In this document: positions 29,101 through 39,299 of the stretch, one piece after another
Layout of the letters: each line of letters starts with the position of its first letter
Numbering within the stretch: the stretch's first letter is position 1
Position numbers and translations under genes: made by a program
Notes under the pieces: generated by a model
The model's input: only the letters and a program-made list of their open reading frames with translations
What the model was told of the DNA's origin: nothing
Database searches by the model: none
DNA from: Corynebacterium choanae
GTDB taxonomy: Bacteria; Actinomycetota; Actinomycetes; Mycobacteriales; Mycobacteriaceae
Assembly (NCBI RefSeq): GCF_003813965.1
Contig: NZ_CP033896.1
Span: 2,728,001-2,792,000, forward strand
Length of the DNA: 64,000 nucleotides
Direction: 5' to 3'

Positions 29101-31739
29101 TCAGTTCCAGCCGGAACACCATCACCGACCTCAACAGTAACCACACCGGACTCCGGATCGACCGAAACCTTCACACCCTCAGGCAAACCAGAGTCATCAA
29201 CCGTGACCTTCGTACCCTCAGGCAGACCCTCGCTGCCATCCTTATTAGAAATATCCGGCTTCAGATCAGTAGACTCGCCCGGCTTCACAGAACCCGCCGG
29301 ATAAGAAATATCGGTGTTATCAGCACCATCCTTATCAACAAGATCAGCCTTGCCGTCGTTGTCCTTATCCGTCACATCCGGATCAGCCAGACCATCATTG
29401 TCCTTATCCTCAGACTCACCAGCAGGAACCTCAGACTCCTCAGCGTTGGTCTTACCATCGCCATCAGAATCCTCGTCACCATCGGTGACACCGTCACCGT
29501 CACTGTCGCGGTTGTACGGATCTAAACCAGCAGCAACCTCATCGGAGTTACTCACCCCGTCACCATCAGCATCCGGATCCTTAGAGTTCGGAATACCGTC
29601 ACCATCAAGATCACCATCCGGATTAATGACCTGGAATGTGGCGTTGGTCGTGTCTTCCGTCTTATCGGTGTAGACAACGGTGACAGGCACAGTCACCTTG
29701 CCAGCCGGGAATTCCTTACCCGGAGTAATGGTCACTACACCAGTCGCCGGATCAATGGTGACAAGCGCCTTAGTCGGGTCTTTCTTCGCAGCCTCAGGAT
29801 CGCTCGTGACACGCTTGGGGAGTTCGCCAAGCGTGTATGATTCCACCGGCTTGTCGCTGTCAGAAACCGGTGAGCCATCTTCCTTTGTCAGCTGAGGAGC
29901 GCTGGTCTGGGTTTCGCCCGAATTCACCGTAACGGAGTCTGGGTAGGACACCTCGAACTTGGTGTTCAGGTCAATGCTGCTGATCTTCACCGGAGTCGTG
30001 CACGACGGAAGCGTGCTTTCAGCAGCAGCGACGGCAACAAGTTCGTAGTCCGCCTCTGTGATGCCGAGTTCCTTCAGCGTCTTTCCAAAATCAACAGTAA
30101 AAGTTCCGCTGTCTTCAGCAATCACGGTGCCAAGCGTCTTGGACTCATCCGGATTCTTGGTGTTGTTGGCTACGATGGTGACCTTCGTGCCAGGAGTAGC
30201 CGTACCGGAGATGGACTTGGCAGTGTCCTGAATCTTCCCCGTCGTTCCATCCTCATCCGCGGTGGTGATGGTGGGGGCGGGAGTTGACTTCACGGAGAAG
30301 TAGGAATCGGCGAAGCCGTAGCGGATAGTCCGCTCAACGCCCTTTTCGCGATCGGTAATCCAAGTGTTGATCTCACCGTTGACCACAGCACTGGCATCAC
30401 CACACTGCAGGCTGGTTAGCTTGGAGAGGTCGAGGGGTGCATCAATAACCGTGGAGGAGTCCGCCGGGCTGGAAGCTTCAGGATTAAACGCACGTTTATT
30501 CAGTGAGGGGTCGTCAGATTCGTAGAAGAAGACGCCCGGCTTGCCTTGCATTTCGGGGCGAGTCGTGATGATAACCTCACCGCCATTTTGCTCGAACAGT
30601 TCCGGATCAATGATCAACGGAACTTCGCCAGCCTCACCGTCAGGCACAGCGCTTGATCGGTAGAACTGAGACACCCGAACCGGGCCTTTCAGTGCATCGA
30701 CAAGGTTAGGTGAAAGTCGCACGTGGAAGTCGAGTGGCTTGTTGATTCCCACAGCAGTCCTCATCGATGCGACACCGTGCGGCTGAACCATGTCGACGCG
30801 CATCACCGTGGTGTCAGCGTCACTTGTCTGACGCTGCTTCTTATCCGGATCAACCATCTGGCCCATGTAGTTGAAGCTCAACTTGTTGTACGCCTGGGCA
30901 ACAAGCCAGTTCGAGTCCCCTGCCATCGGGCCTTGCTCAGTGCCAAAGTTGATGGTCGTACCGCGGTTGAAAGAATCCTTATCTACCGAAACCTGGTTTT
31001 TGGCAGGCTGATTACCCTGCCAGCGAGACTGAGCCCAGAAGATATCGTCGCCAACTTCTTTGACGATCTCATCGATCGGCTTCGAGAGCTTGACGTCAAT
31101 ATTGGTCGTGTAGTTCGTGCTCTGTAGCGGCAGATTCGAGTAAATACCCCAGTTACCACTCACCAAGGTACGCTTCGTGGGGTTCGTATTACCCAATTGC
31201 GCCCGGGTGTGGTGCGAGTCATTAACAAAGCGCCAGACGTTGCCATCATTGGCGTACGGATCTTTCGCGTCGCCTTCAGGGGCACCAGTAGTCCAGTTAA
31301 TGGTGGCTGGCGTATCGGGAGTGACTTTCTCACCAAAACGCTCATAAAGAACGTCGACGCCGCTGCCGGCTTGTCCACTTGCTTCAGTCTTGCCATTAAT
31401 GGACTCAATGTACGGTGCCAACCGAGGGTCGAATCGCAGATAAACCCAGTTGATGCCCTGAGCTTCAGGGGATGCCGCCGCACGATAGTTGAGCTGCATC
31501 CGGAACGCGTCAGCAGCAGTTTTATCGTCATAGGTGATACCGGAGCCAATGATGGCACTGTCAACAACAGTGGCATTAGGTGGTAGCTCCCAGGTGCTGT
31601 CCGCTTCAGCCGGTGTCATTGCGTATGCCGGCACTTGGAGGGAAGGGGCAACCATCACTGAGCCTGCTGCAATCGACAAGGATGCGACAAGGCTGACGAT
31701 GGCTCGTTTACCGACCATGCGGGTTCGGTTTGGTTTCAA
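26112..31739 (-). CDS. Giant LAVTG-anchored surface protein B, 1875 aa
   Basis: Start TTG at 31739 with AAAGGA 7-8 bases upstream, the same arrangement as protein A. An ATG seven codons in lacks that spacing. The signal peptide has basic KPNRTRMVGKR, a hydrophobic core and a cleavage site near VPAYAMTP (about residue 40). Seen: a unique N-terminal domain (about 45-490), Ig-like modules, YPDG/Rib-like modules (each with VTYPDGSKDTT), a He_PIG/HYR-like module near 950-1010 (TDAAGNKTTETVKITVKD), and five blocks of DxDxDGxxNxxD calcium-type repeats (about 705-800, 1015-1100, 1225-1320, 1425-1520, 1630-1735). It ends in LAVTG (1842-1846), a helix and ARKRRNS. It is a paralogue of A: the C-terminal regions are nearly identical, the N-terminal domains are not. 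Likely wall-anchored and calcium-stabilised; the ligand is unknown. Confidence 0.88.
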   Translation of the reverse strand: MKPNRTRMVGKRAIVSLVASLSIAAGSVMVAPSLQVPAYAMTPAEADSTWELPPNATVVDSAIIGSGITYDDKTAADAFRMQLNYRAAASPEAQGINWVYLRFDPRLAPYIESINGKTEASGQAGSGVDVLYERFGEKVTPDTPATINWTTGAPEGDAKDPYANDGNVWRFVNDSHHTRAQLGNTNPTKRTLVSGNWGIYSNLPLQSTNYTTNIDVKLSKPIDEIVKEVGDDIFWAQSRWQGNQPAKNQVSVDKDSFNRGTTINFGTEQGPMAGDSNWLVAQAYNKLSFNYMGQMVDPDKKQRQTSDADTTVMRVDMVQPHGVASMRTAVGINKPLDFHVRLSPNLVDALKGPVRVSQFYRSSAVPDGEAGEVPLIIDPELFEQNGGEVIITTRPEMQGKPGVFFYESDDPSLNKRAFNPEASSPADSSTVIDAPLDLSKLTSLQCGDASAVVNGEINTWITDREKGVERTIRYGFADSYFSVKSTPAPTITTADEDGTTGKIQDTAKSISGTATPGTKVTIVANNTKNPDESKTLGTVIAEDSGTFTVDFGKTLKELGITEADYELVAVAAAESTLPSCTTPVKISSIDLNTKFEVSYPDSVTVNSGETQTSAPQLTKEDGSPVSDSDKPVESYTLGELPKRVTSDPEAAKKDPTKALVTIDPATGVVTITPGKEFPAGKVTVPVTVVYTDKTEDTTNATFQVINPDGDLDGDGIPNSKDPDADGDGVSNSDEVAAGLDPYNRDSDGDGVTDGDEDSDGDGKTNAEESEVPAGESEDKDNDGLADPDVTDKDNDGKADLVDKDGADNTDISYPAGSVKPGESTDLKPDISNKDGSEGLPEGTKVTVDDSGLPEGVKVSVDPESGVVTVEVGDGVPAGTEIEVPVTVTYPDGSKDTTNAKVTVEDKASAEQGDSTNPVISDTQDKTLYEGARLGEDVTIAKVSDNKPGVTATVDGLPNGVTATVKEDGSVVISGTPADGSAGDYTVTITATDAAGNKTTETVKITVKDKIDPNGDLDDDGIKNSEDPDADGDGVNNDDELATGLDPANPDTDGDGTRDGDEDTDDDGKKNSDESVVPKGEDGKDQPVTDTDGDGLGNTGITDTNNNKKPDLNDSQAQDTNVTYPAGSVKPGESTDLKPDISNKDGSEGLPEGTKVTIDDSGLPEGVKVSVDPETGVVTVEVGDGVPAGTKIEVPVTVTYPDGSKDTTTASVKVDKKDGSPSTVDPDGDLDGDGIPNSKDPDADGDGVSNSDEVAAGLDPYNRDSDGDGVTDGDEDSDGDGKTNAEESEVPAGESEDKDNDGLADPDVTDKDNDGKADLVDKDGADNTDISYPAGSVKPGESTDLKPDISNKDGSEGLPEGTKVTIDDSGLPEGVKVSVDPETGVVTVEVGDGVPAGTKIEVPVTVTYPDGSKDTTNTKVTVIDPDGDLDGDGIPNSKDPDIDGDGVNNSDEVAAGLDPYNRDSDGDGVTDGDEDTDGDGIDNATESEVKQDDTGKDIPVTDTDGDGMGDPGITDKDGNGVSDVVQAQVHYGLIAVARPATGANTSAKNVLVVEKKSVTRALPETVSNVVIDPSWTAPQGVTATVDADGDVVLTVTNDADLYDETAPLQVPVIVTFTYGRVSNVTADFIIYDAAAVAPEGDLDGDGIPNAQDPDIDGDGVNNSDEIAAGLDPFDKDTGNTGKTDGDKDNDEDGLNNDSESYVPAGSVEDTDGDGIADPGITDQNGNGIADLVDKDSVKAIADGEPEEDGGLSSKIKGSLGSAGGSSAGSILPVVLGLGALAGIIGLIANNPDLVAMVNGQFLPGAPAPAVEPAPAPAPADQVPGPSKGLVKQPARDGASNAVLAVTGANVTGVGVVGLLAMVLGGLLVFARKRRNS
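27487..29627. repeat. About 580-bp direct repeat (offset 1554 bp) within surface gene B
   Basis: The segment at about 27487-28073 recurs at about 29041-29627 with an exact offset of 1554 bp (518 codons) and only scattered differences. It covers one YPDG module plus one calcium-repeat block. A third, shorter copy of the YPDG part lies at about 28116-28375 (offset 930 bp from the second). All offsets are multiples of three, so the frame is kept. Confidence 0.92.
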
Positions 31740-32272
31740 AATTCGATCCTTTCAAGATCAACAAGACAGACGAGACTGGCAAGCCGTCGAACGATGTTCT
31801 GCCCACGGTGGAGCATGTACGCACGACCGACACGACTGGATTGACTCGAAATCTCTCTCGCCTTGCAACGATATTGCGCCCACCCTGGCACTGACAGCCG
31901 ATGGAGGGGCAATCAAAATTGCAGCTAAATTCAAATCGCAAATAGCTTATTAGCCACTAGCTCACTCTTAGATCTTCATTAAAAATCTGCTATGCCGCTA
32001 GTTATCCCATAACCTTTCACCCCCGCTCATTCCCACAAAACCCCTCTCACCTGGAGAGAGGCTGCATTAGCACTGCTAGCAATGGGGTAAGTCTTAGGGG
32101 ATGCTTCACCTGGGAAGGTTACAGAACTTGGCAAAATTGAGACCGATCTCACTCAAGTCAGCAATCTTGGGCTGGTGTCGCTCGAAAAAGGTAGTATCCG
32201 ACAACTACTCGGGAATGGTTAGCCTATGGCTTATTCGTCACGTTAGTTCGTCACCAAGGATCTAGCACCAGC
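31740..32272. other. Leader region of surface gene B and 3' flank of gene C
   Basis: 533 bp. The B-proximal half is AT-rich (about 31900-32000) and probably holds the promoter for B. The C-proximal half holds a short terminator hairpin at 32036-32061. No gene was seen. Confidence 0.5.
32036..32061 (-). terminator. Possible terminator of surface gene C
   Basis: CCTCTC (32043-32048) and GAGAGG (32056-32061) form a short stem. On the - strand it is followed by GGTTTTGTGG. It lies about 210 bp beyond the C stop. The stem is short, so confidence is moderate. Confidence 0.5.
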
Positions 32273-34483
32273 TCAAAGTACCGATATGGCCGCCAGAACC
32301 GCCAAGATCGGCAGACAGGCTACAAGGAACACCGTGAGGAGAGAACTTCCTGAACTACCAGCACTTGCAGCAGATGCAGTGCTTGACAAAGCGGTGAGCG
32401 CTCGGGTGGGTGACGATGTCTCCTTCGGCTGCTGCCGTGACTCCGCTGGGATCAGTCCGGTGGGGAACTCGGTCAGTTGTGTCCAGGCAGGGTCAATAAA
32501 GTCTGGGACAGTGTTGCGATTGGTGTCGGTGAGGATCGTTTGTCCTCGCTTGCTGCCATCAGCAAAAGTATCTGCCAATGCATCTTCGTCGGTGTCGATC
32601 ACTGGGAACCGCAGATCAGGGACGAAAGACTGTTCCCTATTTGCAATCCCATCGCTATTGGCATCACCGTCACCGTCAGTTGCATATTCATCAAAGACGT
32701 TGGAATCCTGCTTGAGCGGATCGAAGGCATACACCACAAACCCTGCACTGTCAGTGACACCAGCTGCGAATCGTTCGTCAACGTTGTTAATACCATCGCC
32801 GTCCGCGTCAGCATCTTGTGCATTAGGAATACCGTCGCCATCCGCGTCGGAAGCAGGTCCTGCTAGTTTCGTTGCAGATTCGACAAGATCAGCCACCCCT
32901 GTGCCGTCCCGGTCAGTAATCCCAGGATCTGCAAGATAGTTGTTGTTGGTGTCGTTGAACATTCCCAACGGAACGAATGATTCCACGGCATTCGACAGCC
33001 CATCAAGGTCGCTGTCGGTGTCGCCGTCGCTGCGCCCATCGCCGTCAGTGTCGCTGTTTAACGGATCCAATCCGGCGGCGATTTCGTCATCGTTGTTGAC
33101 ACCATCACCGTCGGCATCAGGATCAACTTCGTCCGCTAATCCGTCCGAATCCAAATCACCACCGGTTCCGGCATAGTCTTGCTGGGCCGGATCACTAGTG
33201 CCGTCACTGTTGATATCGGTGATGGTTTGTTCACCGAAGCCGTCACCGTCACTGTCTGTGAGAGGATAGTCCCGCATAGTTGCGCTGAGATCGTCAAAAT
33301 ACCGGGGAACAAAGGACTCAGTTGCATTCGACACCCCGTCACCGTCGGTGTCGGCTAACCCATCGGATGATAATCCGGTTGCCGCTACCTGTGCACTGCA
33401 GAAAGCCAGTGGGTTTAACCCCATTGCTTGCTCATCCGTGTTGGCAACACTATCCCCATCAATATCCGGGTCGAGCCCGTTGACGACTCCATCGCGGTCA
33501 AGATCACCGTCGGGATCATAGTCGGCAACAACAAACGTGGGTGCCACATGGGGTTGCGAAACCGTCGTTGTAGAACCATCCGCAAAGGTGACTGTTACCG
33601 GGATAACCAGCGGATTGTTCTTCGCCCACTGTGCCGCCTGGGCAGTGGCTCGAACTGTTACCCCACCGTCGTCAGTTACCCGAGCTTGGATTCCCACAGG
33701 CAGCGCACGATCGGCTAGACGAACAGTTTCTACCTGCCGAGGGAAAGCTCTGGTTAGCGCCTTTTGATAGATACTCAAGTCACTGGTGACTGACCACGGA
33801 CCTGTTGATGTGCCCGCACTAGGTGTTGGTCGTTGCACAAAACTATGGCTGTATTGCACCTGCCAACGGCCAGCATCACGCGCAGAGGCATCATCGGCAT
33901 CATCCGGGAAATGGCCGGATCCGCCATTAATTCGGCAGGTCACCACCCCAACTACGGTAGCATCGGCCGTCGACGGGTCGAAATATGCCGGTTGGCCTTC
34001 GGGCTTCAGCGGTGTGCTTGTCGCAGTATCGGGTGAATATGGGGTAGGAACCCGATAGATAGTCACGGCGACATCTGTTCCCGCAACTGTGCCGGTGGTC
34101 GCAAACGATGTCACGGTGAGCACACCGGTATAGGGATCGATCCGAAACCGCAACTGGTCGTGGTGAATATTGCCACCGACAAGCTGAAAGCGCAGATACG
34201 GGATTTGGGTCTCATCTCCTACTGGCTGACACTGTGCAGTCTGCCCCACCCCAAGCTGCAGCGGCGCATAGTGCACCGGGAGCTCGGAAGCCTCGGCGGC
34301 AGGTGCCCTAAAACGCTCTGCAACAGTGCGTAATGCTGACTGTTCAATGTGTTCATCGGCGTGATCGCTGACTGTGTGCAGCGCCAACATCACCCCAAGC
34401 GTTGTGATGCCAGCGACCATTCGTCGGCTACGTCGGATAGCCCCCAATGATCGACACGATGCATCGTGGATAGGACGAGTCAC
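32273..34483 (-). CDS. Surface protein C with calcium-type repeats and hydrophobic tail
   Basis: 736 aa from the GTG at 34483, chosen because AAGGAGG lies 9 bases upstream. The frame extends to 34546 but that part lacks a start with a Shine-Dalgarno. Seen: an N-terminal signal or anchor (basic RRSRR then MVAGITTLGVMLALHTV, about residues 19-40), a unique domain (about 60-315), then about 300 residues of DxDxDGxxN motifs in the same style as proteins A and B. The C-terminus is a Ser/Ala-rich linker and a final 20-residue hydrophobic segment ending at the stop, with no LPxTG-like motif and no basic tail. It may be lipid-bilayer-anchored or processed differently. It is the third member of the surface cluster, same strand, shortest and least repetitive at the DNA level. 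Confidence 0.8.
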   Translation of the reverse strand: MTRPIHDASCRSLGAIRRSRRMVAGITTLGVMLALHTVSDHADEHIEQSALRTVAERFRAPAAEASELPVHYAPLQLGVGQTAQCQPVGDETQIPYLRFQLVGGNIHHDQLRFRIDPYTGVLTVTSFATTGTVAGTDVAVTIYRVPTPYSPDTATSTPLKPEGQPAYFDPSTADATVVGVVTCRINGGSGHFPDDADDASARDAGRWQVQYSHSFVQRPTPSAGTSTGPWSVTSDLSIYQKALTRAFPRQVETVRLADRALPVGIQARVTDDGGVTVRATAQAAQWAKNNPLVIPVTVTFADGSTTTVSQPHVAPTFVVADYDPDGDLDRDGVVNGLDPDIDGDSVANTDEQAMGLNPLAFCSAQVAATGLSSDGLADTDGDGVSNATESFVPRYFDDLSATMRDYPLTDSDGDGFGEQTITDINSDGTSDPAQQDYAGTGGDLDSDGLADEVDPDADGDGVNNDDEIAAGLDPLNSDTDGDGRSDGDTDSDLDGLSNAVESFVPLGMFNDTNNNYLADPGITDRDGTGVADLVESATKLAGPASDADGDGIPNAQDADADGDGINNVDERFAAGVTDSAGFVVYAFDPLKQDSNVFDEYATDGDGDANSDGIANREQSFVPDLRFPVIDTDEDALADTFADGSKRGQTILTDTNRNTVPDFIDPAWTQLTEFPTGLIPAESRQQPKETSSPTRALTALSSTASAASAGSSGSSLLTVFLVACLPILAVLAAISVL

Positions 34484-35572
34484 CAGTGCTGTCCTCCTTC
34501 CAACGCCGAAAACCTGATCAACAACTATTTGCCAGTAGTACACCAACCATATGCCCGTGCCACTGAAAAGATATTGGGCATCGTTGTGTTACCGGCTGTC
34601 GCCTGAACTTGCCAGCATGGCCGGCGGCTAAGTTCCACCTTTTTTGAGGGAGCAACGTGGTTGCATCCTCTTCTTTAAAAAATACTGAAGTTTTCCAAGT
34701 ACTGTGGATCGCTTGGCCAACAGCCCGTAGAAATACAGCAGATCCTGTATTTCGCAACAACCAGCGCACACTACCGCTCACTATTTCGCCGGAGAGGCAA
34801 CGAGCTCATTGCCGCATCACAGCGGCATAGTTACGGCTGCGGTAGCAGCTACCGCAGGCGGCAGACTCGATGACAGCATCATGGTGCGGTGACAGTACCC
34901 TCAGCAATTCGGCGCATTGCGCATCGAGTGTTTTACCCTACGACATGGGTACCTCATTGAGGGCAATATTTCGCGACGTTGCACCACGAGTGTTAGCAGC
35001 CACCGGCGTGCGAGAGGGTGGCGATTCTTCTTCCGCCGCAACATGGTCACAATGTTGCCGTACAAAAACTGGTACTGCATCATTCGCAAGCGCACAGTTA
35101 TGGAATAGAAGGAGCGACACCGCAGCAACTTATGGACGCAAACGGACACCTTCCCCGAATATTCCGACAACTGCAGCGCCCCTTGGCCGCAACTTCCAAT
35201 ATCCCCACTGTCCTTTTCTACCGCTTGGCTTCCACATCGCCCCGTATTTGCAGACCAAGGGACAATCTGACCCTGCCCGATGTGCCGACTGTCTCCATCT
35301 CTTGGTAGCGGCATTCCCTTTATCGTAGCGTCACCGCCAATGACAATTGTCCGCTTGCCCATCAGCTACACCAGTACATTCCGTCACACCACCCTCCGGG
35401 GTGGGACTGTGTCGATAACAGCAAGCTATTTCACGCACTCCGACCTCATCTGATTCACTGCAACACACCGTAAATCCTCAGCGGGAGCAAAGGGCATATA
35501 TGGCCATCACATTGTTTCTTGCCTGCACCATGCTCCCCACTGCTGAACAAACCACGCCGCCACATACAGGCT

Positions 35573-35614
35573 GTTCCCATATTATGAAACACTAGTTCCT
35601 ATATTATGGGAACT
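35573..35614. promoter_or_regulatory. Tandem operator-like repeats, 22-bp period
   Basis: Two related partial palindromes: GTTCCCATATTATGAAAC at 35573-35590 and GTTCCTATATTATGGGAAC at 35595-35613. Each has the half-site GTTCC, the same ATATTATG core and an inverted half-site on the right (the second copy has AGTTCC/GGAACT at 35594-35599 and 35609-35614). The outer arms TTCCCATA and TATGGGAA also pair with each other. The 22-bp period puts both sites on one face of the helix. This is the typical look of a repressor operator; the family is not identifiable from the sequence alone. Confidence 0.6.
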
Positions 35615-35631
35615 ATGGTAGGCTGCTACCC

Positions 35632-35682
35632 ATGCATTCAACGAGACACGAGCTTCCATGCCGCGTCAGGGTTTCGCCCTAG
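35632..35682 (+). other. 16-codon open frame after the operator
   Basis: An ATG at 35632 opens a 16-residue frame closed by TAG at 35680-35682, 18 bp after the operator repeats. No strong Shine-Dalgarno precedes it and nothing obvious follows. It is reported only because it is the first start codon downstream of a well-formed operator. It may be chance. Confidence 0.2.
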
Positions 35683-36704
35683 GTCAGCACCGCCTGTGCT
35701 GATATGCCAGGGCCTGCCGTACACCTTGGCGCGGTAACGACCCCTTTGTGCATGTTGTGAATTTGCGCAATTCGGCATCGCCCAACTCCACCACTGACAC
35801 GGCACTGGTCAAACAGTGCGCCGGGATGGACGATCGCGCTGGTCTGAAAAACAACCGTTCTCATAGCCACCACCGTGGATATAGACATCCCGCCTGGATG
35901 GTATTGAGGGCCGGTGAAGCGCACGGCTACAACACACTGTTGCACACGCCGCCGAGAAGGTTTCCTGCGTTGCATATGCCAAGTCCAGTACAGGTCTTCA
36001 CCCCGCTTACCGCGCCGGTGAAGTGGTACTGCGCAGACAACCACGGTGCGGATTATGGATTCGACGCACACCGGTGTGAGTCGCGACTACTGTCCACCTG
36101 GTCGATGGATCCTCACACGCATCAGCCGAAGGGACTCCCGGCCACAGGCAGCATCTTCCCGGATTAGTCACGGCTATAAGACACACCCGGTGGCGGTACG
36201 GCAGCGGTTCTTTTGCCCGCACCGCCGGTACTGCACAGGCAACTGTGACAACAGTCGTACAGGGCATGGTTGCATCAGGGTGAGGCAATACAGGTGCAGT
36301 GTGCAGCTGGCTGACATGCAGATGTCCGCACCGCCACCACCAGGTGCACCAGTTGGGCAGTAATACGGCAAACCAACTGATTCTTGGCCTGCTTGCCCAT
36401 AGGCTAGGACAAGAGATCCCTAGTGGCGACAAGCCAGCATCAACCATAATTTCACAGCAACATAACTTCACAGCGGATGATCGTCGCCAACCAGCAGGCC
36501 TGCTGGAAGGGCAACCTGTGTCAGCCGGCCTCTCCACAGTGCCGCAAGCACACCTCCCACCTTGCCCCAGCAAAGTTACCGCCGAGCAAGATTCTCGGCA
36601 GTGTCCTTGCCAGCACGTCAAGGACGTTTGGGGTTTGTCCACCTGCGGCCCGGTGGAGTAACGACCCGGTTGTGCAGTCCTTCCACATCACCACGATCAG
36701 ATTG

Positions 36705-36754
36705 CACCTGGTCTCCACCATTTGGTGGCACATGGCCTCCAAGAACACCAGGTG
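36705..36754 (+). promoter_or_regulatory. Nested hairpins in the leuA leader
   Basis: CACCTGGT (36705-36712) pairs with ACCAGGTG (36747-36754), and inside it CCACCA (36715-36720) pairs with TGGTGG (36723-36728). The element is about 180 bp upstream of the leuA start. No run of leucine codons was found beside it, so attenuation is only a possibility. Confidence 0.3.
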
Positions 36755-36870
36755 GGTGGTGTTGTAGTGGGAAGCGGTGGCGACGAAATAGTGCCGCTGC
36801 GACACAGGCAGCGCTGCAACATCCTTGTGTAGCCGCCCCACGGCAGGCGGTATCAGCACCGCCACGCTAG

Positions 36871-38769
<1,899 letters not shown>

Positions 38770-39299
38770 GCACGATTGCTTCCACCGGCACTTCCCTGCT
38801 GTGGAGTGCTTTGTGGAGTGCTTGCAGTGCTGCTGTGCTTGGTGGAGCACCGGGTGTTTGTGTGCCGGTTTGATGCCGCTGAGCTGCCTGCTGGGTTTTG
38901 GTGTTGACGCTGTGCAGCGCTGAACTCCGCGGGCAGCTTCGGGAGCACTGGTTCCGCACAATGCGACAGTGTTGTGTTTCCAGACCTCGGTGTGTCAATA
39001 AACCTGCTAGTTCCTCCCAGTTTTCTGGCAACTAGCAGGTTGTTTGTTGCCGCTGCAGGGTGGTTTTTTGTGCTGTAGTCGATTGAAGTGTGTTGTAGCT
39101 GGCTGGGGTGCTCTTGCAGCACCGGGCTGCTTGCCACCGGCGAACGAGCCGTATGCTGCTGTGGCCTGTGTTTCAGTGCAGGACTTTTCGGCAATGCGGT
39201 GTTGTGCTTTCCTGTTGGCTGCCGCGTAGTGCAGTGTCATAATCCTGCTGGAAGCGCAGTAGGTGATCTTTAGGCTGTTGGGGGGAGTGTTGCTGGCTG
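38770..39299. other. Region between leuA and the TetR gene
   Basis: 530 bp between converging genes, rich in T/G and in CAGCACTG-like short repeats. No gene accepted. It contains the hairpin at 39001-39050. Confidence 0.45.
39001..39050. terminator. Hairpin between leuA and tetR-family gene
   Basis: AACCTGCTAGTT (39001-39012) and AACTAGCAGGTT (39030-39041) form a perfect 12-bp stem with a 17-base loop. On the + strand it is followed by GTTTGTTG. It probably serves leuA, and possibly both converging transcripts. Confidence 0.6.

Noticed and set aside
36007..36642. 211-codon - frame in the region upstream of leuA
   Set aside because: Cys/Arg/Trp-rich, overlaps other frames of similar quality, no Shine-Dalgarno, no recognisable motif.
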